Below the pieces are notes generated by a model, which saw only the letters and a list, made by a program, of their open reading frames with translations, had not been told where the DNA came from and ran no database searches. From a bacterium (lineage in GTDB: Bacteria; Patescibacteriota; Minisyncoccia; UBA6257; UBA9933), in the NCBI GenBank assembly GCA_021799155.1, contig JAJZBA010000026.1:1-7228 (forward strand): a stretch of 7,228 nucleotides of DNA. Reading direction: 5' to 3'. This document shows positions 1 to 4,934 of the stretch, piece by piece. The stretch's first letter is position 1, and every line of letters starts with the position of its first letter. The position numbers were made by a program, and so were the translations under genes.

Positions 1-7
1 CCGATCT
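1..7 (+). other. Probable Illumina adapter remnant at left contig end
   Basis: The first seven bases, CCGATCT, equal the 3' end of the standard TruSeq adapter (known to end GCTCTTCCGATCT). The opposite strand at the other end of the window also starts with GATCT. The base after this remnant is exactly where identity with the internal repeat begins, apart from one chance T match. I infer untrimmed adapter, so these bases should not be treated as genome. Confidence 0.75.
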
Positions 8-24
8 AAAAATTTTTTAATCAT
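8..24 (+). repeat. Tail of a second copy of the intergenic repeat
   Basis: AAAAATTTTTTAATCAT is identical over 17 nt to 990-1006, the right end of the large intergenic repeat. It lies in the same orientation and the same place relative to a gene, 3 nt before the ATG of the amidase. Because the bases to its left look like adapter, the contig appears to break inside a second repeat copy. Chance identity is possible since the motif is AT-rich, but orientation, position and the assembly break all agree. Confidence 0.6.
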
Positions 25-27
25 GTT

Positions 28-753
28 ATGGCTAAACATTTTGATGAAACGAAATGGCAAGAAGCAATCCAACATCCTGATTGGTATTTGAAACTCTCTA
101 ATGATTACAAAAAATTGATGAAGAAAGCCGAGAAAAGCCCGAAGGAAATCTCGGAAGAAATTAAGGAAGAATCCTATCAATTTTTTGAAACCAATCTTGC
201 TGAAGACAAAATCAAACTGGGCGATACTGGACCAAACTGGGATGAGGAAAGAAAGCCGATAGATACTATCGTTATTCACCACACCAAAAATCCTTCCGGT
301 ATTACTTGGCAACGATTGAGTGCCATGCATCTCATCCGGCTTTACGCCAGCTATTACGCTTCTCCTCATTACGAAGGCGAGCAACACATAAAAGGTACTC
401 CAATTTATTCTAACCATTTTCGCAATGGCCAAATGGTTTTTTATGCATACCATTGGCTTGTTCGGATGGACGGAACAACTGAACGGTTGCTTGGAGATAA
501 TGAGATTGGCTGGCATGCAGGAAAATGGGATATAAATTGCAAAAGCGTTGCAATATGTTTTGATAATGACTTTGAAAATTCGGCACCACCAAAGCATGTT
601 CTTCAAGTGGTTTCGAATCTCATTAAGGAACATTACTCGAATGTCCGTCCCGAAAATATTTTTGGTCATCGAGAAATCAATCCAAAAACTACCTGTCCGG
701 GAAATTTGTTCTTGAATGAGTGGAAGACGAAAATTGTAGAAGAAGTGTTGTGA
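28..753 (+). CDS. N-acetylmuramoyl-L-alanine amidase (Amidase_2/PGRP fold)
   Basis: A 241-aa protein predicted to cut the amide bond between MurNAc and L-Ala of peptidoglycan. Residues 1-75 are charged and helical-looking. The amidase domain follows at about 78-240. Visible motifs are IVIHHT (81-86) with the first zinc His, YHWLVRMDG (141-149) as the family's Tyr-His strand, GWHAG (161-165), and GHREINPKTTCPG (213-225), where H214 and C223 complete the His-His-Cys zinc site. I see no signal peptide or membrane segment, so the protein looks cytosolic or released by lysis or a non-Sec route, as with T7-lysozyme-type endolysins. The start is the first in-frame ATG, 3 nt after the repeat tail, with no Shine-Dalgarno sequence. 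It ends in TGA. No phage gene is adjacent. It could be a domesticated lysin, a recycling enzyme or a cell-contact effector. The family call is strong and the physiological role is open. Confidence 0.88.
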   Translation: MAKHFDETKWQEAIQHPDWYLKLSNDYKKLMKKAEKSPKEISEEIKEESYQFFETNLAEDKIKLGDTGPNWDEERKPIDTIVIHHTKNPSGITWQRLSAMHLIRLYASYYASPHYEGEQHIKGTPIYSNHFRNGQMVFYAYHWLVRMDGTTERLLGDNEIGWHAGKWDINCKSVAICFDNDFENSAPPKHVLQVVSNLIKEHYSNVRPENIFGHREINPKTTCPGNLFLNEWKTKIVEEVL

Positions 754-770
754 TATCATTTTAGTTAGGT

Positions 771-785
771 GTTCGCTTTGCGAAC
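771..785. other. Stem-loop 1 of the intergenic repeat
   Basis: GTTCGC-TTT-GCGAAC is a perfect 6-bp stem with a 3-nt loop, 17 nt after the amidase stop. No T-run follows on either strand, so it does not look like an intrinsic terminator. It may mark the left end of the repeat. Confidence 0.7.
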
Positions 786-831
786 TCAAATTTAATTGCC
801 GCCAAAGAAAAATTGGAAATTGTTAATTTTC

Positions 832-844
832 GCGGCGGAGCCGC
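832..844. other. Stem-loop 2 of the intergenic repeat
   Basis: GCGGC-GGA-GCCGC is a perfect 5-bp GC-only stem with a 3-nt loop. Its left arm lies inside a 10-bp inverted repeat (828-837 with 923-932), so the local and long-range pairings exclude each other. Confidence 0.65.
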
Positions 845-867
845 ATTTGCCCGCCCGCCCATTCCGA

Positions 868-884
868 GCCGCGCAAAGCGCGGC
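868..884. other. Stem-loop 3 of the intergenic repeat
   Basis: GCCGCGC-AAA-GCGCGGC is a perfect 7-bp GC-only stem with an AAA loop, the strongest local hairpin in the element. No T-tract follows on either strand, so a terminator is unlikely. Together with the other two it gives the element a multi-hairpin REP-like layout. Confidence 0.75.
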
Positions 885-1014
885 GAGGAGCAAAACAAGT
901 TCGAGCTATTTTTAGAATACATCGCCGCGAAATCCCAAACTACCCAAAAACCTGAAAACAAATCGGCTCGAACCATATTTTGGAAGGGTAAAAATTTTTT
1001 AATCATAAATCATT

Positions 1015-1413
1015 ATGCTTTTAGTAAAAACTAAAATTGGACCTAGTAAAATAAATGGTATTGGGCTTTTCGCAGATCAATTTATTCCAAAAGGAACTCG
1101 GGTATGGAAATTTCAACCTGGTTTTGATTTGAAAATTGATAAAAGCGATCTTGCTAAATTGTCTGAGCCAGCAAAAGCAATTTTTTTAAAGTACGCTTAT
1201 CTTAATCCCGCAACTAAAAAATATATTCTGTGTTTCGACGACGCCCGATTTTTCAACCATTCAGAAAATGCGAATTGTCTTGATTTTGGATCTACTGACG
1301 ACGAGGAAGAAGGAGACGATATTGCCGCTAGAGATATACAAAAAGGCGAAGAGCTGACTTGCAATTATAAAAAATTTGACGCGGATTTTAATTATAAGAT
1401 GAGCATTAATTGA
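1015..1413 (+). CDS. SET-domain protein (putative protein-lysine methyltransferase)
   Basis: A 132-aa protein that is almost only a SET domain. The N-terminal GIGLFA (15-20) is the SET-I glycine loop that contacts S-adenosylmethionine. RFFNHSENANC (78-88) is the RFxNHSxxxNC signature at the cofactor and active site. GEELTCNY (111-118) is the ELTxxY motif, with Y118 as the expected catalytic tyrosine. An acidic insertion (DDEEEGDD, 95-102) sits between the last two. There is no Cys-rich post-SET region and no pre-SET domain, as in other minimal bacterial SET proteins. The family's chemistry is transfer of methyl from SAM to lysine; the substrate cannot be read from the sequence. No signal peptide is seen, so it is probably cytosolic. 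The start ATG lies 8 nt after the repeat's end with no Shine-Dalgarno sequence. It converges on the - strand operon with 22 bp between stops. Transfer from another lineage is possible but not shown. Confidence 0.88.
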   Translation: MLLVKTKIGPSKINGIGLFADQFIPKGTRVWKFQPGFDLKIDKSDLAKLSEPAKAIFLKYAYLNPATKKYILCFDDARFFNHSENANCLDFGSTDDEEEGDDIAARDIQKGEELTCNYKKFDADFNYKMSIN

Positions 1414-1435
1414 TTTTTTCAATATACACCGCCGA

Positions 1436-2365
1436 TCAATAAACGTATTCGTCCACTAACAATCCCTGCTTATCGAAAAGTAAAAGTCTATCATGCTGAG
1501 GATCTAAAATGTCTTCGGGGATAACACTTCGTCCTATCCAAATCCGCCATTCGTTTGACAAAAAATCCGAATCAAAACGATGTTTTTGATAACAAGAACC
1601 GTGACTAATGGTGTTTAAAAACTGCCGACAAACATTACCCTGCTCACCTCCGGATAGAGTATTGTAAAAAGAAGTTTCCGGTAATTTACATCCTCCCAAT
1701 GACATAATATAAGTCTGGCATTCGCCGGAAAGATGAGCGATTTCCGAACGGTCTTTATAAGGAGCCGGGCAATCCTGCGGCAAAGCTGGATTAAAATCAT
1801 AAGCGCTTTCAAGATAACCGATACATTTATTGAGCCGGAAATTTTTATTGAGCGGATTTTTACTGCTGTAAATATTAACGTAATTGTTTACGATTAAAAT
1901 AATGTCTTCTTCGGGCGCCGAGCCAAACGGTTCATAGATATTGATCGCCCGAGGAATAATAATTTCCCGACGGTTACTTTTAATTTTCCAGCCGGTGATA
2001 TTGGCCGACTCTCCTTTATTAAGATAAGAAGAAATCCTGATTTGGTCGGGCGTGTAATTCCAGGAAGAAGCGTAAGCCGAAGTAATTTGAATTTTTTGAA
2101 AATAAGGAGACAAATCCTTTCGTTCGAATCCGGCAGGAATCAAATAATCGGGGATTTCCGGCTCGGCGGAAATGGTCGGAGTCGGAGTCGACGGATAAGT
2201 TGGCCAAGGCGCGGCCGGAGCCGGTTTGGACGTAGGTTTTAAAAAAATTTTTTGGCCGGGAATACGACCGATAATCTCGGAGAATTTCGGCGCCTGAGTA
2301 AAAAAATAAATTCCGATACCGATAAGAATTATCAAAAAAATAATTATTTTGATGAAATTGGCCAT
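1436..2365 (-). CDS. Membrane-anchored Cys-rich lamin-tail-like protein
   Basis: A 309-aa protein with three parts. Residues 5-22 form a hydrophobic uncleaved signal anchor. Residues 43-75 are a Pro/Ser/Thr-rich linker (PTPTISAEPEIP and similar). A globular outer domain occupies about 84-309. That domain has features I associate with lamin-tail-like (LTD) domains of Patescibacteria: LSPYFQKIQI near its start, NITGWKIKS (122-130), and a terminal strand pair LLLFDKQGLLVDEYVY. Six cysteines, C181, C199, C216, C226, C246 and C258, all lie in the outer domain, an even number that suggests disulfides outside the membrane. Its role is unknown; an adhesive or cell-surface structural job is an inference. 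It begins 4 nt after the leuS stop, so it is very probably co-transcribed and translationally coupled. The start is the only ATG that includes the anchor. The LTD assignment rests on motif memory and is moderately sure. Confidence 0.72.
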   Translation of the reverse strand: MANFIKIIIFLIILIGIGIYFFTQAPKFSEIIGRIPGQKIFLKPTSKPAPAAPWPTYPSTPTPTISAEPEIPDYLIPAGFERKDLSPYFQKIQITSAYASSWNYTPDQIRISSYLNKGESANITGWKIKSNRREIIIPRAINIYEPFGSAPEEDIILIVNNYVNIYSSKNPLNKNFRLNKCIGYLESAYDFNPALPQDCPAPYKDRSEIAHLSGECQTYIMSLGGCKLPETSFYNTLSGGEQGNVCRQFLNTISHGSCYQKHRFDSDFLSNEWRIWIGRSVIPEDILDPQHDRLLLFDKQGLLVDEYVY

Positions 2366-2369
2366 CGCT

Positions 2370-4883
2370 TTAAGATTGAGAAATTACTATATTAATCAAG
2401 CGGTTCGGCACAAAAATTATTTTTTTTATTTTCAAGCCGGCAATCAATTTTTTTATTTTCTCGGAAGACAACGCTATATTTTCGGCCTCTTTTTGAGAGA
2501 TGCCGCTCGGCGCCGAAACTCTGTCGCGGACTTTACCGTTAACTTGAACAATCATTTCGAATTTTTCTTCTTCGATTAATTTAGGATTATATTTCGGCCA
2601 TGATTCCAGATGAATAGATTTTTTGTTGCCTAATACATTCCGCCAAATTTCTTCGGTTAAATGCGGCGCGAAAGGAGCAAGAAGTTTAAGAAAAGTTTGT
2701 AAGTTTGTAAGTTTGTAAGTTTGTAAGTTTTTTTCTATATCGTTGAATAAAATCATTAACGAACTAATGGCAGTATTGAAACGAAAATTTTCAATATCTT
2801 CTGTAACTTTTTTGATGGTTTGATGTAATAATCTTTCTATTTTTTCATTTTTATTACCTGATACCTGATACCTGACACCTGACACCAATTTATAAATTCT
2901 ATCCAAAAATCTTTTCATTCCTCTTATGCCGTCACTGCTCCAGGCAATGCTTTGGTCAAAAGGCCCCATAAACATCTCGTAAAGCCTCAAAGCGTCGGCG
3001 CCGAAAATTCGAATCATATCATCGGGATTTATGACGTTCCCCCAACGTTTGGACATTTTTCTTCCGTCTTCCGCCAATATCAAACCTTGATTCATCAGTT
3101 TTTTAAAAGGCTCATTAACGGGAACAGCTTTAATATCGTATAAAAATTTATGCCAAAAACGGGCGTACAAAAGATGCCGCGTCGCGTGTTCCACTCCTCC
3201 GACGTATAAATCCACTGGCAGCCATTTTTTAATTTCTTTTTTATCCCACTGATATTTTTTATTTTTTTTAATTAAATAAGCAACGTAATACCAATTTGAA
3301 CCTGCCCACTGCGGCATTGTGTTAGTTTCTCTTTTTGCCAAACCGCCGCATTTCGGACACTCGGTATTTACCCATTTAGAAATATTTGTCAAAGGCGACT
3401 CTCCTGTTCCGGAAGGCTCATAATATTTAACTTCAGGCAATTTAACAGGCAAATCTTTTTCCTGAATCTGAATCCAGCCGGGATTTAATAATTCACCTTT
3501 TGTAAATTCGCCTTTTTTGTATTTTTTGTTTTTTATTCTTTTTGCGCAATTTTCGCAAAAAACAAGCGGAAAGGGTTCTCCCCAATAACGTTGTCTGGCA
3601 AAAACCCAATCTCGCATTTTATAATTGATTTTTCTGCTGCCAAGCTTATTCTTTTCAAGCCATTTTATCATTTCTTGACGCGCTTTTTCGGAAGTCATTC
3701 CTGTAAATTTTCCGGAATCAACTAAAATTCCATCTTCTGTAAACGCTTTATTAATTTTTTTTCCGCGTAAATCTGCGTTAAAATCCGGGTTAATCTGCGA
3801 AAGTATAACTTGCCTAATAGGCAAGTTATACTTTGTAGCGAACTCATAGTCTCTTTCGTCATGCGCCGGCACCGCCATTACCGCGCCAGTGCCGTAATGC
3901 GGCAAAACATAATCAGCCACAAAAATCGGCACCTCTTCGTTATTAAAAGGATTAATTGCTTTTATACTTTTTAATTCAACGCCGGTTTTATCTTTAGTTA
4001 AGCCGGTTCTTTGCAAATCAGTTTTCTTTTTCGCCTGCTTAATGTATTTTTCAACCTCCGGCCAATTTGATACTTGATGCTTGATACTTGATACTAGTTC
4101 GTGTTCCGGCGCCACCACCAAATAAGTACAACCGAAAATAGTATCCAGCCGCGTAGTAAATACATTAATTTTAAATTTAGAATTTAAAATTCTAAATTCA
4201 ATCTCAGCGCCCTGAGATTTTCCTATCCAATTTTTCTGCTGTTCTTTGATTGATTCCGGCCAATCTAATTCTTCTAATCCTTTAAGCAACTTTTCCGCGT
4301 AAGCGGTCATTTTTAAAACCCATTGCCGAAGCGGTTTTTTCTCAACCTCACTGCCGCATCTTTCGCATTTACCGTCTTCCAAATCTTCCAAAGCCAGACC
4401 GGTTTTGCACGACGGACACCAAATAATCGGCTCAAAAGACTCGTAAACCAAACCGTTTTCAAAAAGCTTTAAAAATATCCACTGAGTCCATTTATAATAC
4501 TCCGGGTCAGTGGTGTTTATTTCCCTGTCCCAATCATAAGTAAAACCGAATTTATTAAGCTGTTCTTTGAATCGCTTGATATTTTTGGAAACCGCGATTT
4601 TTGGATGAATTTTGTGTTTTAAGGCATAATTTTCCGCCGGCAAACCAAAAGCGTCCCAGCCCATAGGATGCAAAACGCTATAACCCTGCATCTGCTTATA
4701 GCGGGCAATCAAATCGGTGGCGATATAACCCCGCGGATGGCCGACATGAAGTCCTTCTCCCGATGGATAGGGAAACATATCCAAAACATAAAATTTCTTC
4801 GGTTTCTTGTAATTTTTATAAATCCCTTCTTTTTCCCAAATTTTTTGCCACTTTTTGCTAATTTTATTAAAATTTTTGAACAT
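2370..4883 (-). CDS. leuS: Leucyl-tRNA synthetase
   Basis: An 837-aa class I synthetase charging tRNA-Leu with leucine, near the usual bacterial length. Signatures in order: HIGH-type HVGHP (46-50); first zinc module C156/C159/C173/C176; CP1 editing domain from about 223 with TTRLDTIFG (243-251) and GTGAVMAVPAHDERD (331-345), the latter holding the editing aspartates; second zinc module C443/C446/C509/C512; KMSKR (609-613), a KMSKS variant; anticodon-binding helical domain; and a C-terminal domain ending near 829. All key residues are present, so the enzyme should work and edit. The frame could extend to a TTG at 4931 or an ATG at 4901. I chose the ATG at 4883 because MFKNFNKISKKWQ matches the family N-terminus and the upstream codons fall in a repeat-derived leader. 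The oddity is that seven short repeats or palindromes lie in the coding sequence, all in frame (listed separately). Confidence 0.97.
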   Translation of the reverse strand: MFKNFNKISKKWQKIWEKEGIYKNYKKPKKFYVLDMFPYPSGEGLHVGHPRGYIATDLIARYKQMQGYSVLHPMGWDAFGLPAENYALKHKIHPKIAVSKNIKRFKEQLNKFGFTYDWDREINTTDPEYYKWTQWIFLKLFENGLVYESFEPIIWCPSCKTGLALEDLEDGKCERCGSEVEKKPLRQWVLKMTAYAEKLLKGLEELDWPESIKEQQKNWIGKSQGAEIEFRILNSKFKINVFTTRLDTIFGCTYLVVAPEHELVSSIKHQVSNWPEVEKYIKQAKKKTDLQRTGLTKDKTGVELKSIKAINPFNNEEVPIFVADYVLPHYGTGAVMAVPAHDERDYEFATKYNLPIRQVILSQINPDFNADLRGKKINKAFTEDGILVDSGKFTGMTSEKARQEMIKWLEKNKLGSRKINYKMRDWVFARQRYWGEPFPLVFCENCAKRIKNKKYKKGEFTKGELLNPGWIQIQEKDLPVKLPEVKYYEPSGTGESPLTNISKWVNTECPKCGGLAKRETNTMPQWAGSNWYYVAYLIKKNKKYQWDKKEIKKWLPVDLYVGGVEHATRHLLYARFWHKFLYDIKAVPVNEPFKKLMNQGLILAEDGRKMSKRWGNVINPDDMIRIFGADALRLYEMFMGPFDQSIAWSSDGIRGMKRFLDRIYKLVSGVRYQVSGNKNEKIERLLHQTIKKVTEDIENFRFNTAISSLMILFNDIEKNLQTYKLTNLQTFLKLLAPFAPHLTEEIWRNVLGNKKSIHLESWPKYNPKLIEEEKFEMIVQVNGKVRDRVSAPSGISQKEAENIALSSEKIKKLIAGLKIKKIIFVPNRLINIVISQS
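2693..2730 (-). repeat. Octamer tandem array in leuS, 4.75 copies
   Basis: Four perfect copies of AAGTTTGT (+ strand) plus AAGTTT, uninterrupted. Three units make 24 nt, so the array reads as an 8-residue period on the coding strand (NLQTYKLT then NLQT). It encodes about residues 719-730 in the anticodon-binding domain, just before the conserved LLAPFAPHLTEE segment. The perfect copies in a coding region suggest recent expansion, and a change of three units would preserve frame. Confidence 0.92.
2856..2886 (-). repeat. Heptamer tandem array A in leuS, 4.4 copies
   Basis: ACCTGAT twice, ACCTGAC twice, then ACC (+ strand); on the coding strand the unit is GTATCAG or GTGTCAG. It encodes LVSGVRYQVSG (666-676) between the KMSKR region and the anticodon-binding helices. 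The unit differs by a single base from the heptamer of the array at 4067-4094, and the encoded peptides are alike. Confidence 0.9.
3490..3521 (-). repeat. Imperfect direct repeat in leuS zinc region
   Basis: Two adjacent related units, 3490-3504 (AATTCACCTTTTGTA) and 3505-3521 (AATTCGCCTTTTTTGTA), encode the KGEF/KGEL-like doublet at residues 455-465. This lies between the two cysteine pairs of the second zinc module, a stretch that varies in length in the family. It is degenerate, so weaker evidence than the perfect arrays. Confidence 0.55.
3762..3799 (-). repeat. Degenerate 10-12-nt repeat in leuS
   Basis: Units TAAATCTGCG (3768-3777), TTAAAATCCGGG (3778-3789) and TTAATCTGCG (3790-3799), preceded by TCCGCG, make a degenerate array encoding SQINPDFNADLRG (362-374). 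It directly abuts the perfect palindrome at 3800-3834. The repeat nature is visible but units vary in length and sequence. Confidence 0.55.
3800..3834. repeat. Perfect 16-bp palindrome with 3-nt loop inside leuS
   Basis: Arms AAAGTATAACTTGCCT (3800-3815) and AGGCAAGTTATACTTT (3819-3834) flank the loop AAT. All 16 pairs are perfect. It encodes KYNLPIRQVIL (351-361) in the editing-domain region, a segment that resembles the normal family sequence, so the palindrome coexists with a plausible protein. It could form a strong hairpin in the mRNA or a cruciform in DNA. No T-run follows, so it is not a standard terminator. Confidence 0.95.
4067..4094 (-). repeat. Heptamer tandem array B in leuS, 4 copies
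   Basis: TTGATAC, TTGATGC, TTGATAC, TTGATAC (+ strand); the coding-strand unit is GTATCAA. It encodes VSSIKHQVS (264-272) between the family's VAPEH strand and the KKKTDL helix of the editing domain. One substitution separates copy two from the others. Confidence 0.92.
4174..4198. repeat. 12-bp perfect inverted repeat with 1-nt centre in leuS
   Basis: AATTTAGAATTT (4174-4185) and AAATTCTAAATT (4187-4198) are exact reverse complements around one A. The stretch encodes EFRILNSKF (229-237) at the start of the editing domain, just before the T-rich motif. AT-only bias makes chance palindromes easier, so this is weaker than the palindrome at 3800-3834. Confidence 0.85.
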
Positions 4884-4934
4884 GATAAAAAAATTTACCA
4901 TAAAATGGCAGGGTAAAGATTTGGTTTTCAAAAA
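4884..4934 (-). promoter_or_regulatory. leuS leader, diverged copy of the intergenic repeat's 3' end
   Basis: This 51-nt gap between the PilMN stop and the leuS ATG matches the last ~55 nt of the intergenic repeat block by block. TGAAAACCAAATC here corresponds to TGAAAACAAATC at 953-964, CCATTTTATGG to CCATATTTTGG at 973-983, and TAAATTTTTTTATCAT to TAAAAATTTTTTAATCAT at 989-1006. No Shine-Dalgarno sequence is visible. In both places the block ends a few bases before, or at, the start codon. It may carry a promoter or a translation-start element; that role is inferred. Confidence 0.5.
4887..4917 (-). terminator. Weak terminator- or attenuator-like hairpin in the leuS leader
   Basis: On the - strand TTTACC (4917-4912) can pair with GGTAAA (4899-4894), and seven T follow at once (4893-4887). 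An alternative inner hairpin, CCAT-TTT-ATGG (4908-4898), competes for the same GG. The stem is only 6 bp with a 12-nt loop and four A-T pairs, so a working terminator is uncertain. If active it would separate pilus genes from leuS or give leuS its own control. Confidence 0.3.

Larger units (their letters stand above)
766..1006 (+). repeat. Interspersed intergenic repeat element, GC-rich with hairpins
   Basis: The stretch between the amidase and SET genes is not ordinary spacer. It has GC-rich blocks in an AT-rich contig, three perfect stem-loops with 3-nt loops (771-785, 832-844, 868-884), longer-range inverted repeats, and an AT-rich 3' end whose last 17 nt recur at 8-24. A diverged version of its last ~55 nt forms the leuS leader. 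Both strands contain open frames here (813-1034 on +, 761-1006 on -). Their composition follows the hairpins, they show no domain, and the + frame overlaps the SET start, so I regard them as spurious. From memory, similar spurious proteins are annotated in many Parcubacteria genomes, which would fit a high-copy element. The left boundary (about 766) is approximate. I see no transposase or long terminal repeats, so it would be a non-autonomous (MITE- or REP-like) element or a mobile leader. Confidence 0.65.

Noticed and set aside
761..1006. 81-codon - strand open frame as a gene
   Set aside because: It is the antisense of the same repeat, has low-complexity GC-driven codons, and its start lies in the repeat's AT tail.
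766..1006. CRISPR array or tRNA/ncRNA gene in the intergenic region
   Set aside because: There are no regularly spaced direct repeats and no cloverleaf; the inverted repeats vary in size and spacing.
980..1009. Promoter TTGGAA (980-985) plus CATAAA (1004-1009) for the SET gene
   Set aside because: The spacing is 18 nt but both boxes are poor matches, and AT-rich DNA gives such pairs easily.
813..1034. 73-codon + strand open frame as a gene
   Set aside because: It follows the hairpin composition of the repeat, overlaps the SET gene start and shows no domain.
1409..1423. ATTGA-TTTTT-TCAAT as a bidirectional terminator between convergent genes
   Set aside because: The 5-bp, mostly A-T stem is too weak, and the T-run is in the loop and not after the stem.
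2172..2192. GTCGGA repeats in the LTD-like gene
   Set aside because: They are explained by Pro-Thr codons of the stalk (PTPTIS), a normal low-complexity linker.
4884..4931. N-terminal extension of LeuRS from TTG 4931 or ATG 4901
   Set aside because: The extra 16 or 6 residues have no family counterpart, and the DNA is the repeat-like leader; the ATG at 4883 gives the normal N-terminus.
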